A stretch of DNA of 64,000 nucleotides from Antedon mediterranea (GCF_964355755.1 NC_092678.1:7596922-7660921), one strand, 5' to 3'. Positions 36,050 through 47,657 are shown, counted from the first letter of the stretch. Numbers and translations: made by a program. The notes: generated by a model from the sequence alone, not told the origin.

Positions 36050-36815
36050 GTTAGCCGGAGGGTACAGCCTATCGGTCGAGTTACTATTTGAGACATAGTG
36101 AGCCGGAGGTTGCACCTACTGGTTGTATCAGTATTTGAGACATACAGTAGTGAGCCGAAGGTTGCACCTACTGGTTGTATCACTATTTGAGACATAGTTG
36201 AGCCGGAGGTTACACCATTGTTGGTGATGTACGTTGCTGTTGGAGGTTACGCCATTGTTGGTTATGTTGCTGTTGGAGGTTACACCATTGTTGGTGGTTA
36301 CGTTGCTGTTGGAGGTTACACCATTGTTGGTGGTTACGTTGCTGTTGGAGGTTACACCATTGTTGGTGGTTACGTTGCTGTTGGAGGTTACGCCATTGTT
36401 GGTGTACGTTGTTGTTGGAGGTTACACCGTTGTTGGTGGTTACATTGCTGTTGGAGGTTACACCATTGTTGGTGGTTACGTTGCTGTTGGAGGTTACACC
36501 GTTGTTGGTGGTGTACGTTGCTGTTGGAGGTTACACCATTGTGTTGGTGTACGTTGCTGTTGGAGGTTACACCATTGTTGGTGGTTACGTTGCTGTTGGA
36601 GGTTACACCGTTGTTGGTGGTGTACGTTGCTGTTGGAGGTTACGTCATTGTTGGTGTACGTTGCTGTCGGAGGTTACGCCATTGTTGGTCGTTACGTTGC
36701 TGTTGGAGGTTACACCATTGTTGGTGGTTACGTTGCTGTTAGGGGTTACGCCGTTGTTGGTGGTTACGCTACTATTGGAGGTTACATCATTACTGGTGGT
36801 TACGCTTTTGTTTCA
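36050..36815. repeat. 36-bp minisatellite with a flanking 50-bp repeat
   Basis: From 36225 to 36815 about 16 units of GTTGCTGTTGGAGGTTACAC plus CATTGTTGGTGGTTAC run head to tail. They are preceded at 36050-36210 by three copies of a roughly 50-bp unit with AGCCGGAGGTTGCACCTACT. The 36-base period keeps three plus-strand frames open, but the sequence is in the intron between HYR modules 6 and 7, on the opposite strand, and is not coding. Confidence 0.93.
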
Positions 36816-37140
36816 AGTCCGGCGTAAGATCAAAACTAATATAATTAATTATTTTATTCGGTTGTCACTTATATTTGGAATCATAGAAAGAATAAAGGAG
36901 ACCATTCCAGAAATTGTAATTGATTTGTTTGTTTCATTCGAGTGTACCGTGGTACCGCAGACCCTTCCCCAAAGGGAACGAACCCGAGAACAGATTTTCG
37001 TTACAGTATCTAAAAACTACGTTTGTGTACGGTCCGTATAATATTTTATACTTCCATGAATTATGATACCTAAATGCAAGTATTTATTTTTTGTAATTTC
37101 ACTTATTTTACAGTGTGTTAAGATATAAAACACAAAATAC

Positions 37141-37377
37141 CATTGATATTAACTGTAAATCTACATCTCCCTGTATAGCCATCAGAATCCATAGCAGAAC
37201 AAGTAACATTAGTTGAACCAGCATCAAATGGTGAACCAGAAGGTGGAGTACAAGTAGCTGACAGACCAGTATCAACATTGTCAGTAACAGAGGTGTCATT
37301 CCAGTTCACTGTATGTTGGTCAGTTGCTGAATTTTCATTTATGTTTTCTGGGCAGGTCACAATAGGAGAACCAATAT
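37141..37377 (-). CDS. Gene A exon: HYR domain 6
   Basis: The 237-bp phase 1-1 exon reads IGSPIVTCPENINENS, HTVNWNDTSVTDNVDTGL, SATCTPPSGSPFDAGST, NVTCSAMDSDGYTGRC, RFTVNIN. All four HYR cysteines are present and the donor is GTATTT. NENS and NVT/NDT sequons suggest N-glycosylation. It is very close in sequence to modules 5 and 7, which suggests recent tandem exon duplication or gene conversion. Confidence 0.92.
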
Positions 37378-38240
37378 CTACAAAAAGTAGTTTACTACAA
37401 CTTAGATAAACAGTACTCATTATTTTTTAACATTCACCAAAGAGTATCACCTAAAATAAAAATGTCTCAATGAGCTATTCTTCACATGATTATTAAATAA
37501 AAATAATAATGGATGGGACTTATATAGCGCATTATGCAAAGCCTCAATACGCTTAACAAATATTAACACGTATAGTACAGTATAAACTTGAATAATGAAC
37601 ACTACACTCCATAAAACACCTAAATAAATTTTTGTCATTTGACTGGACAATTGTGGGTCATATGGCGTGAAATTGTATATGCACTATTTAACGTTTGTCA
37701 TATATGCCAAAAAAATGTCATGACCACTATTACTGTGATGTTGGACGTGAAATCCAACTGCGCCGCTTATATTCATACACATTGAAAATATGTATTGAAT
37801 TTTTTGAAAGATACCTGTACACATCAAAAAAGCATAAATTAGCTTAGAGTGTTTGTATGATTTTGATCAATTAATATAAGACATGGAATCTCTGGAAAAA
37901 AAAAAGAATTAGCCTAGGCAGTTCCAGTTGCCTGGCGAAGTTTTGTAATGGTATATCGCTGCCTTTCTAGCCTAAATCTAGCTAGGCCTAGGATTGATTG
38001 GTCGTTCGTTGGCATAATTATAACTACAGTAGGTGTGCTTATAAAATCCAAATAATTATAATCTTTAATGTATTATAAAAAACCAAATACCTTATTATTA
38101 TTATCTTACAATGTAAATATGTTACAAAAAAATAAATGTTACTGTTTCAATGTGAATCAAATCTCTGTGCCTGAAATCTCTGTGCCTCATGGCGTTGCTT
38201 TATTATGTTGTCAAATCGGATTTGAAAGTTGTTACAATTT

Positions 38241-39660
38241 ACTGAAAAATTATTACTTTTATGTTGAACCAAAAAAATACATACACATTTGGTATAAATA
38301 CCTTTAGTGAGTTTCATTGATATACTGTCAACTTCTTCAAACTACTGTTTGGAATGGTCTGTACAGTCTTGGAGACGTTGTGTAGCGCCACCAGTCGTCC
38401 TGTTGTTGAATGATTAGTTAAGGTCCTATGTAAAGCACCTAGAGGGGTCAGTGATCCATTAGGCGCTATATAAATACTGTTTATTATTATTATTATTATC
38501 TGAGATTCCATAAATGTATGGGATGCCAATGTGTGCTATCATCCTATCTGTTTGTTTACCTTGAATTTGTTCAGGTTTCTTTTCTAACGTTTTCGTTTTA
38601 TTCAAAACTCTGTCCACCCTCCATTTAGGATAGTTACAGCTTTCCAAGGCTTTTCTAATATGTTTCAGCTCTTTTTCTTCTTTCTCACTCAATTGTGTCT
38701 GTTCTATTGACTAATGTGTTAACCATGCTTAATTTATGTTCTAGTGGATGATTGGAGTTAAAATTTAAGTATTGTCCGTGTTTGTTGGTTTTCAGTATAC
38801 CTTAGTTGCGAAAGTTCCGTCTTGTTTAATTTTGATCATCATGTACGTCTAAGAATGCTACAGTATTTCCTTTCTAGACATATTTCTGTGGGGAACTTGA
38901 TGTTGTTGGATGGGTCGATGCTATCTAAGTACCGGTTCAGAAGTAAGGGCGCATCTTTGTCTACGATGGCAAACACATCGTCCACATAGTGTCTAAAAAA
39001 TCTGGGTTTATATTTTACTCTGCGCTCCCGATAGCTTCTTCTGCAAACCATTCTAGATAGATATTTGCTATAGAGGAAAATCGGTGATCCCATTGCAATT
39101 CCTTCATGTAGTTTAGATATCTGTTGTTGAAATAAGAAATATGTCGCATGAATGAGTTTGATGGATGAGGTCAATAACATCTTCCACTGTGATCTTCGTT
39201 CTCTGGTTTAATGTTGTGTCTTTTTTCAAGTTTGTTCTCACTACTTCCAGAGTTTGGTTTGTAGGAGCTTTTGTAAATAGGGAAACAACATCAAAATGAG
39301 ACCCTCACTTCATTCTCCATCATTATAACCTATTTTAAATCGTCTACCATTTCTTTTGAGTTATTTAGTACTTCCTATCACTTGGAAACGTGATAGAAAA
39401 CAGAATTAATGTTATCCACAATTGGTGTGAGTGGCCAGTCGGGTTTGTAAATTTTGTGTAAGCAGTAAATTCTAGGCAGTACTGTATTTCAGCAATAGGT
39501 TACATCACATTTTTGTTTCCATTATCAACAACAAGACGACTGGTGGTGGTACACAGCGTCTCCAAGACTGTATGTCAATGAAACTTCACTAAACGTATTC
39601 ATACAAATTGTGTATGTATTTTTTTAGTTCAACATTAAAGTAATAATTTTCCAATTAATT
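38241..39660 (-). mobile_element. Penelope-like element relic with inverted ends
   Basis: The minus strand carries, through several frameshifts, IYCLHKIYKPDWPLTPIVDN, FDVVSLFTKAPTNQTLEVV, QISKLHEGIAMGSPI, YKPRFFRHYVDDVFAIVDKD and then the linker KELKHIRKALESCNYPKWRV and IPYIYGISD. These are the RT and linker motifs of Penelope-like elements (the FDVVSLFT, GxAMGSP and YVDD signatures). The GIY-YIG domain is not recognisable. Inverted repeats at 38241-38412 and 39523-39660 bracket it, sharing AAAAAAATACATACACA and TCTTGGAGACG. Confidence 0.85.
38410..38500 (+). repeat. SINE-like 3' tail
   Basis: TAAAGCACCTAGAGGGGTCA, CCATTAGGCGCTATATAAAT and an ATT microsatellite form a module also seen in parts at 4825-4895, 16455-16500 and 37500-37560. 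It lies just inside the inverted end of the Penelope-like relic. Confidence 0.6.
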
Positions 39661-39719
39661 ATATTCAGAACCAGATGAATTTATTTAATGTTATAATAAT
39701 GTTTAAAAAAAACACTTAC

Positions 39720-39956
39720 AGATGACAACTTTAAAACTACAGTTTCCTGTATTACCATCAGTATCCATAACAGAACAAGTAACATCAGTTGAACCAACAT
39801 TAAATAATGAACCAGAAGGTGGAGTACAAGTAGATGACAGACCAGTATCAACATTGTCAGTGACAGAGGGGTCATCCCAGATCACTTCCACTTGGTCAGC
39901 AGTGTATGAATCTTTTTCAATATTTTCTGGACAGCTCATAATGGGGGCATTAATAT
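39720..39956 (-). CDS. Gene A exon: HYR domain 5
   Basis: The 237-bp phase 1-1 exon encodes INAPIMSCPENIEKDS, VEVIWDDPSVTDNVDTGL, SSTCTPPSGSLFNVGST, DVTCSVMDTDGNTGNC, SFKVVI with a TGTAAGT donor. It has the normal HYR length and the four-cysteine pattern. The intron between it and module 6 carries a Penelope-like element relic. Confidence 0.92.
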
Positions 39957-40559
39957 CTACAATAAAAATACAGAATACTGTAGACCACCTTCATTGGGAC
40001 ACCGATGGCGCAATATATGCCTTAACACAAAACCAACGCCTACTAAGGGGACACCCTAGAAGACACTTTCGGGCATTCTAAATGTTTGATTTAACTACTA
40101 AAGGCGACAATATTTTTTTTTCCATCACAAAAATAAAAAAGACCAAAATAATTATATTCATTTAGATGGTTATTAATACAATACAATTGTGCTTCTACTA
40201 CTCCCCTTTGTATTGCCAAATTTCGACATTCATTTTCCTCTTAAATTTGTACTTTAAAAGAATGGACTTTTAAGGAGGTTGTGGTGTTTGGGGCCAGGAG
40301 CAAAAATAAAGTTGACTAATTGCCCAGGAATTCCCCTTTTACACCACGCATAATTAAATGCCAGCTGCAGAAGATACTAGGGCTATAATAAGGTTACATA
40401 AAAAAATCAGATAATTCCTGTTGCACCTAATCCTCTAAAAATATTGAAGTTTATGGGTTTTGATTATACCAAATGAAAACACTACCCATTCATTCAGCAG
40501 TGAATGTCTGTCCATACTCAACCAGTCAATTTCAGTACTTTCAGTTTTCTAAAAAATAC

Positions 40560-40740
40560 TTGAACGCATACAATTTCCACCAATAACAATATATTAAACC
40601 CTAATCAAATTGGATTTGCAAAACCATAGAGTTAACTGTACCTCTTCAATTAACAAATAGTATTTTAAAAGTCTGCCATTGGTATCTTTAATATTGATCT
40701 CCTGTCTTTTGACACTATCAACCGCTTCTACTTGATACAA
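40560..40740 (+). pseudogene. Very degraded reverse transcriptase trace
   Basis: The plus strand reads NNILNPNQIGFAKP, then after stops FNIDLLSFDTINRF, resembling the LINE motifs 'LNPNQ.GFR' and 'DLSKAFDTINH'. It is an old LINE remnant in the intron between HYR modules 4 and 5. Confidence 0.4.
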
Positions 40741-41338
40741 TTTACAGAAGTCTTTTCTTTTCAATTAGATTAAATCTATATATATATATAAACATTTTTG
40801 ACTTTGCTTTGTTTTATTCTTTCCTAATAACTCTATGACTGTCTCCCGTTTGTCTTTATCCATTCTCATCAATCTATGTGTTTCGTCTCCCCAGTTTCCT
40901 GTTCAAAGTATATTTGTTAAGTATTTAAATACATTCTGTAAAGCTTTTGTTTTCTGGGATTTTAGCCCCTCTTAACTTGGTAAATTTGATTATTATCCTT
41001 GAATAAAACAGAAAAACGGTAACTTGATTGATTGATATCAGAGCCCCCTGTGAAAGCCTTATTTATGCCATAATTAACAATTTACATTTTTTATGATTTC
41101 TGTCTTAACATGGTTGGAAGAAAATAAAGCAGAAAAGCATTCATTTAATCCACAGTCACATATTTGAGTGCTCAGACATGTAAGAGTAGTATTAAAACAG
41201 CCATTTAAATAAAAGCAATGGATACATTTAAATATTTTTAACCTCTACAGCTTGTTGTAGTTGCTAAGAATGACTAAAACTCAAAATGTGTAAATATATT
41301 GAAGCAATTAATTTTATGTCAAACATGCCAGTACTTAC

Positions 41339-41569
41339 TGATAATAATAACTTTAAAAATACAGCTCCCTCTATTCCCTTCTGAATCCATACTAGAACAG
41401 GTAACATCAGTTGAACCAGCATCAAATGATGAACCAGAAGGTGGAGTACAAGTAGCTGACAGACTATCAACATTGTCAGTGACAGTGACACCCCAGGTCA
41501 CTGTAACTTGGTTCAAGTTTGTCACTTGAAATTGGTCATTAGGACATAAAACATTCGGGTTCTCATTGT
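41339..41569 (-). CDS. Gene A exon: HYR domain 4
   Basis: The 231-bp phase 1-1 exon reads NENPNVLCPNDQFQVTNLNQ, VTVTWGVTVTDNVDSL, SATCTPPSGSSFDAGST, DVTCSSMDSEGNRGSC, IFKVIII with an A|GTAAGT donor. It is two codons shorter than modules 5 and 6 and lacks the conserved TG after NVD (DNVD-SL). The EN-edge strand also differs. The four cysteines are intact, so the fold is probably retained. Confidence 0.9.
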
Positions 41570-41675
41570 CTAGGAAACAAAATAGCATAGCATCACTGTT
41601 ACAAACGATTAAACTGGTTGTTTAAGTCTATCAAAAAATATTGTGTTAAACACACATACATATATATACATATAT

Positions 41676-42461
41676 AAATCATACTGTAAGTTATAGAAAC
41701 AGTGCTAATATTCGGAACATGATCTCATAATCGCGTCGAGCATAGCTCATTGGCAAAAGTTCCATATTTTTTAGATTCGAACCTGCAACCTCTCACTTAC
41801 AGGGCGAGTATCATACCACTAAACCACAGAGCCATATATGGTATTATCACAGATTTTCACCCACCAGATACATTCTCTAATACAACAAACGCCCTCACAA
41901 TTAGTGGAGGCTTAACAAGTCAGAATGAATTCCAACTTTAATTGCAATGGTTTTTAAAATAATATTGTGTATATGTAAATCAAGTGTGTTGCGTAGCACT
42001 GTGTAAATTATAAATAAATCATACTGTAAGTTATAGAAACAGTGCTAATATTCGGAACATGATCTCATAATCGCGTCGAGCATAGCTCATTGGCAAAAGT
42101 TCCATATTTTTTAGATTCGAACCTGCAACCTCTCACTTACAGGGCGAGTATCATACCACTAAACCACAGAGCCATATATGGCATTATCACAGATTTTCAC
42201 CCACCAGATACATTCTCTAATACAACAAACGCCCTCACAATTAGTGGAGGCTTAACAAGTCAGAATGAATTCCAACTTTAATTGCAACGGTTTTAAAAAT
42301 AATATTGTGTATATGTAAATCAAGTGTGTTGCGTAGCACTGTGTAAATTATAAATAAATCAAACTGTAAGTTATAGAAACAGTGCTCATATTCGGAACAT
42401 GATCTCATAATCGCGTCGAGCATAGCTCATTGGCGAAAGTTCCGTATTTTTAAGATACAAA
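41676..42461 (-). repeat. 340-bp tandem duplication with tRNA-like heads
   Basis: Two nearly identical 340-bp units (41676-42015, 42016-42355) and a partial third follow each other. On the minus strand each full unit contains GGTTTAGTGGTATGATACTC and GGTTGCAGGTTCGAATCT, i.e. tRNA A- and B-box regions with a TGT-type anticodon loop. The acceptor stem does not close, so these are SINE-like, not functional tRNAs. Confidence 0.88.
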
Positions 42462-42794
42462 GTTAATCCCCCCCCCCCCAATATAAATGACAAATCAATG
42501 AGTAAGATAAACAGGAAAGATTTAAATAACAGTAGTAATGCATGTAATATTAGAATATGACTTTTGTGTACTGTAAGTAGTGTTTTATATAACTTACTAT
42601 TTGACCGTTTAGGACTTCTTAGCTAATTTGTAAAAAGTAATAACAGCAATACTTGAATACATTAGATAGTTTTGTTGTCTTTATTCATAAGGTTCATTTA
42701 CTTCATAAGATGCATTCCATCACTAAATAAGCAAATTATTATTACAGGCTTTTATAGAATATAAATATCATTGAAAAACAATTGATATACTTAC

Positions 42795-43082
42795 GTTTCA
42801 CGGTAACTGTAAACTCGCAGATATCTATATCATTACCAAAGTACCTGTAGTATCTACTTCCCTGCCAGCACTTTTCCCTGTAAACACTATTCCTAGCAGA
42901 ACAAGTGACATTAGTTGAACCAACATTAAATGATGAGCCAGAAGGTGGAATACAAGTAATCACCACGTCATCATCAACATATTTCTGAGTGGGGTCATTC
43001 CAAGTAATTATAGTTTGGTCTGTGTTTGAATTTTCTTCAATGTTACCTGGGCAGGACAGTCTGACGTAACTTGATACAACAT
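42795..43082 (-). CDS. Gene A exon: HYR domain 3 with an insertion
   Basis: The 288-bp phase 1-1 exon is about 17 codons longer than its siblings. It starts VVSSYVRLSCPGNIEENS, continues TIITWNDPTQKYVDDDVV, ITCIPPSGSSFNVGST, NVTCSARNSV, then has an extra aromatic and charged loop (YREKCWQGSRYYRYFGNDID) before ICEFTVTVK. The loop replaces the canonical D-S-x-G-N-T-G turn and adds one unpaired cysteine (KCW). The TDNVDTG motif is also replaced by QKYVDDD. The donor C|GTAAGT is a strong consensus. Such a loop could be a specialised contact surface or give an intermolecular disulfide, but both are inference. Confidence 0.88.
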
Positions 43083-43742
43083 CTACAAGAACAAAGATAT
43101 ATTCAAACTTTAAATAAGGTATGCATTAAGATATGGATAGTAAGCATTACATGATTGAAAAGTTGATAAAATACTAGAAAAGGCTGGAAAAACAAATTAC
43201 GACAAAAAAATTGTTTTTGCGCTTGGGAATTTATGAAATGCTCAAAATGACATGAAACGCGTAGAAAGTTGATTAGAAGTTGATTTTTCGTATTATGAAA
43301 TTTTAAACACGTGTGCGCGCGTAACTTTCTGTGAAACATGCCATTTTTAATCTATAGAAAGCTTGCCCTTGATATGACTTAAATTTTCACCAAGTTTCAA
43401 TACAAAGTGACTTTTGGTTTTTAATCTATGATCAATCATTGAAATGTCACGTTGCGCAACTCTAACATCATACAACCAAGTTTCTTGCACATCCACATCT
43501 ACAGGTCAATCTTATGACAAAGTTATACGCTGCCAACAAAATTCGAGGAAAGAAAGAATAACATAGGAAAAAAAAGATCCTGATAATAACAAGGGGTTAT
43601 CTGCCAATTTCTCTACAGTATCTTCATTATTTACTTGTTTACTTACTTACTTGTTTACTTGTTTCCGGAGCTCAGCAATGCTGGGTCCGGAGTCGAGGCT
43701 AGGCTATGCCTATAAGCCCCTCTTGATAATTACATCAACTCT

Positions 43743-46650
43743 TTAATATGGCGCAAATTTAAGAGGGTGGTTGGACCATGCCCGTTCAAGACCGGACTTA
43801 AATTGATTGGTTGATCTTGAAGCTACTACATCTTCCGATAACGAATTCCATAATATAATAGCTTTTCGACCAAATGAGTCCCTCATCCAATTTGTGCGTG
43901 AGAACTTAAATTTTAATTTAAAAGAATGACCACGTGTTCTAACATCTTCATCACGCTCAAAAAAAGAATCAGCAGAAATACTATTCACTCCATGTAAAAT
44001 TTTAAAAATCTGTATCAAATGAGCTCTTTGCCTTCTGTATGCGAGAGTAGGTAGGTTGAGAATTTTCAGCCTTTCTGAATATGGTAAATGACGAATGGAA
44101 AAAATAAGCTTGGTGGCACGTTCTTGGACTTTTTCCAATAGGTCTTCCTCCTTACAATGTAGCGAGTTAAAAACAACGTTGCAGTATTCCAAGGTCGGAC
44201 GAATAATAGCTTTATATAAACGAAGAAACCCATCCATATTTAAAAACTTGAAAGCTCGATATACCATGCCCAACTTCCGATTTGCTCTCATTGCTACATC
44301 TGCCACATGTACATTAAAAACAAGTTTAGAGTCAATAGTAACACCGAGGTCTTTTTCATGATCAACTTCATTCAATAAGAAACCACGCATGGCATACAGA
44401 TGTTTGTTGTTTTTCTTCCCAAAGTGCATTACTTTGCACTTACCCTCGTTAAAAGGTAATTGCCATTTGTCAGACCAGTCACATGCTTTCTCTAAATCTT
44501 CTTGTAGAACTTGAGCATCATTCACAGTGTTAACTACTCTATACAATTTAGTATCATCTGCAAACATGCGTACAGAGGAAGAAATAACAGAAGGTAAATC
44601 ATTTATAAACATAATGAAAAGAACAGGTCCAACGACGCTTCCTTGCGGGATACCACTACGAACATCAGCCCAATCTGAAACACATCCATTGACACTAACC
44701 CGTTGTTGTCTATCGTTAAGAAATTCTTGAAACCAGTTTAGAAGTTTACCTCTAATACCCAATGCACTCATTTTCAGAAGGAGTCTATGATGAGGCACAC
44801 TATCGAAAGCCTTCTTGTAGTCAAGGTAGATACAATCAAAACAATCCTGATTATCAAAATAAGAAAACCAGTTTTCAAGAACATCAAGTAATTGTAAAGC
44901 ACAGGAACGACCTTGCCGGAAACCAAATTGCTCATAACAAATAAGTGAGTGATGTTCAAGAAAGTCCAATAATTCCTTCCTGATAATTCTCTCCATAATT
45001 TTACCAACTACCGAAGTTAAACTCACAGGTCTATAGTTGCTTGGGTCAGACTTCACTCCTTTTTTAAAAATCGGTACCACTGTAGCCCGTTTCCAACTAT
45101 TAGGGACGGCTCCTTCTTGAAACAATTTCGTAAAAATAATATGGAGGGGGTAGCAAATGATATCCTTTAGTTCGACTAAGATGCGTGGGTGAATACCATC
45201 AGGTCCAGCTGTTTTAGTAATATTCAACGTTGATAAAATATTTAAGATTTCGTCACAAGGAAAGTCAACTTGAGATAAAAAATCCTCTGAAATGTCATCA
45301 ATAGCCGGTACATTCGAAAAATTTTCATCGACAAATACACTACTAAAAAACGTGTTTAGCAACTGAGCCTTATCCTTGTCATCAGACACATGCCTTCCAT
45401 TACTATCAGTTAAGTTGGGTATACCAGACTTTATATTGATCTGAGAACTGAGATACCTCCAAAAAGACTTTTCATTAGATTTGATCTCAATTGCTATTTT
45501 ATTTTCGAAGTCAGATTTACTACATCGAATCAGATCTACTGTTTGATTTCTTACTTGGACAAACTTCAACCATTTTGCTGACACACATACTTTTTGTTTT
45601 CTCTTGGCCTTTACATACTGTTTCCAACATTTATTTTTTTTGGCAATCTGCTTTTCAATTTTTTTGTTCATCCAAAGAGGTTTTCTTCCGTGGCAAACCT
45701 TCCTCATCGGGATACACTCATCAATATTCTTCGCAAGAATATGCTCGAATTCGTCCCACAATTGAATACCTGATTTGTCATTGAAAACCACATCCCAATC
45801 TACCAAACCAATTTTCTCGCGCAGCAAATCATAGTTACCATGCCTGTAACTTCGAATATTTGGTTCAATTCTGTCATCTCTTACAAGATCCAATGAAAAT
45901 TGTAACATCATATGGTCGCTTTTACCCAGTGGTGGAGACTGCATAATGCCATTTATAGTATTCTCTTTGTCTGTAAAAACCAGATCCAAAACATTGGGTG
46001 TTTCGCCTTCTCTGTATCTAGTAGGTTCCATAACGTGTTGAATTAAAAATAGATCGTTGATGGTGTCAAAGAAACTTCTGCTGGAATCTCCATCTTCCGA
46101 AGACACACAATTTAATTCCCAGTTAATACTTTTATAGTTAAAATCGCCGACAACGATTAAATCAGAAAAAGATGATTTATATACTTCACGGAACAATGAG
46201 TTCAGCTTGATATTATTATCCATACTACAAGTCGGGCTACGGTAAACACAACCTAATAAAAGATCCGTTTTTACTTCTTTTACTCTAACCCAAACTGACT
46301 CAACAAACTTATTCTTCTTAAAGAAAATTTGAGAAACTGAAATTCCATTTCTGACATAAATTAAAACACCACGACCAGAAGTAAAATCCTCATTCGAAAA
46401 AAATGCTTGGTAACCTTGGACACGAAATTCATTTATCAGTGGCGGGTACAAACAATGCTTTGGTAAAATCTCTGTCAATGCAATAAAATCAACTTTTTCT
46501 GAAACCAAACGGGAAAGTAACTCTGACTTCTTATTTAGAAAACCATCACAATTTGAGTACCAAAAGTTAAATTTCTGATTGGAAAACGTACTTTCTTTTA
46601 AATTAGAGAACTTTCTGTTTTTATTTTCTTTATTGGTAACGAAAAAGCTT
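43743..46650 (-). CDS. LINE ORF2: endonuclease and reverse transcriptase
   Basis: The reading frame gives more than 920 residues with an AP-like endonuclease followed by a reverse transcriptase. Endonuclease landmarks are FNFWYSNCDGFLNKKSE at the N-terminus (upstream of the first ATG at 46508, so the true start is probably further upstream), IALTE, GRGVLIYVR, GCVYRSP, VVGDFNY and GKSDHMML. RT landmarks are AGPDGIHPRIL, YRPVSLTSVVGKIMERI, QFGFRQGRSC, LDYKKAFDSVPHH, GIPQGSVVGPVLFIMFIND and MFADDTKLY with the catalytic ADD. The C-terminal region ends RTNWMRDSFGRKAIILWNSL. The family nicks target DNA and primes reverse transcription there. CR1/Jockey group is my best placement. Confidence 0.92.
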
Positions 46651-46780
46651 CACAATCTTCCCACTTCGGATAACTATGTCTTTCTCACCTGCATCTAATC
46701 GCGTTTTTAATTCACCTTTTAACTTAGTGAATGCTTCTCTTTCTTTCATGGTTCTATCATTACTAACAGCAAAACCCTTT
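46630..46780 (-). pseudogene. LINE ORF1 C-terminal fragment
   Basis: Just upstream of ORF2 the minus strand reads AVSNDRTMKEREAFTKLKGE, then LKTRLDAGEKDIVIRSGKIV and KLFRYQ-stop. This acidic/basic 'GEKD-IR-GKIV' ending is typical of CR1-type ORF1 proteins. It is cut off at about 46780 by the boundary with a plus-strand LINE fragment, so the rest of ORF1 is missing. ORF1 and ORF2 appear to overlap slightly in different frames. Confidence 0.7.
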
Positions 46781-47657
46781 TGATAATATTATCAAATATT
46801 ACAGAAGATTGGATAAATGATATTGATTGTGGGAAGTATATTGGTTTAGTCATGCTTGATCTGAAAAAAGCTTTTGATACGGTAGACCATACCATACTTA
46901 TAGACAAACTTAAATCATTTAACTTAGATGTCTCTATTATAAATTGGTTTAAAGACTATCTTTGTGATCGCAAGTAAATGGTGTCCGATCAGATAAATGC
47001 TATAGTAATTGTGGAATCCCCCAAGGATCAATTTTGGGACCACTCTTATTTATACTTTATGTAAATGATCTACCAAAGTAACTATTGTAATATTGTGTGG
47101 GGCAGATCAAATAAAAAAAATACTAATAAACTACAAATGCTACAAAACAGAGCAGCCAAAATTATTACAAAAACAAGGAAATACGACTCAAGTACACAAA
47201 CCCTGCAAAACTTAAACTGGATAAATCTTAATACTCAACTACATAATAATGAAGCCAAAATGTTATATAAAATATTCCATAATCAAGTACCACCATATCT
47301 AAATGAACTATTTACACCCAAACTAGACACATACAATACAAGATCAAATTGGATAAACCCAAAACAGAATATAAAAAAAAAAGTTTTCATATCATGGTGC
47401 TAGTTTATAGAATACTCTAAAAAAAAACAATGCAAAATGCCACAAATTCTTTAAAAAAATTATTGGTGTGATTTATTATTTATTTTGTACTCTTAGCATA
47501 AATGTAATTAAGGTTTCTGTTCATATATTTTTTGTTCTCTAATTTGTTATTTTTAAAATTTGTTATTTTTAAATTAGATCACGGCCTTGTAGAAGAACAC
47601 CTTTATGGTGACACAAGCTTTTCCATGTTAAAATAAAGTATTTATTATTATTATATA
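46780..47657 (+). mobile_element. Degenerate LINE 3' fragment
   Basis: The plus strand encodes LVMLDLKKAFDTVDHTILID and [11 protein letters not shown], which is RT motif A, followed by a frameshift, then traces of [13 protein letters not shown] out of frame. A deletion removes the catalytic YADD region, and the sequence resumes in the C-terminal domain with CNIVWGRSNKKNTNKLQMLQ, NRAAKIITKTR, MLYKIFHNQVPPYLNELF and TYNTRS. The 3' end (AATAAAGTATTTATTATTAT) resembles other LINE tails. It is a dead copy of a different family from the minus-strand LINE beside it. Confidence 0.82.

Larger units (their letters stand above)
43628..46780 (-). mobile_element. Non-LTR retrotransposon, CR1-like, 5'-truncated, ORF2 intact
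   Basis: The element carries the C-terminal part of ORF1 and a long unbroken ORF2. Its 3' end, at the left, is a short tandem tail of the AAGTAAAC type (43628-43670), as in CR1-group LINEs that end in microsatellite-like repeats rather than plain poly(A). The right boundary abuts another LINE fragment at about 46780. It sits in the intron between HYR modules 2 and 3 of gene A, in the same orientation as the gene. Absence of any break in ORF2 suggests a recent insertion. Confidence 0.9.

Noticed and set aside
36218-37041. Plus-strand frames of 170-210 codons rich in VGGYT or LLEVTPLL
   Set aside because: The 36-bp minisatellite keeps frames open; it lies in a gene A intron on the opposite strand.
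41750-42190. Two tRNA-Thr-like sequences
   Set aside because: A and B boxes are present but the acceptor and T stems do not close; they are in duplicated SINE-like units.
44095-45784. Plus-strand frames of 60-97 codons
   Set aside because: Antisense shadows of the minus-strand LINE ORF2.
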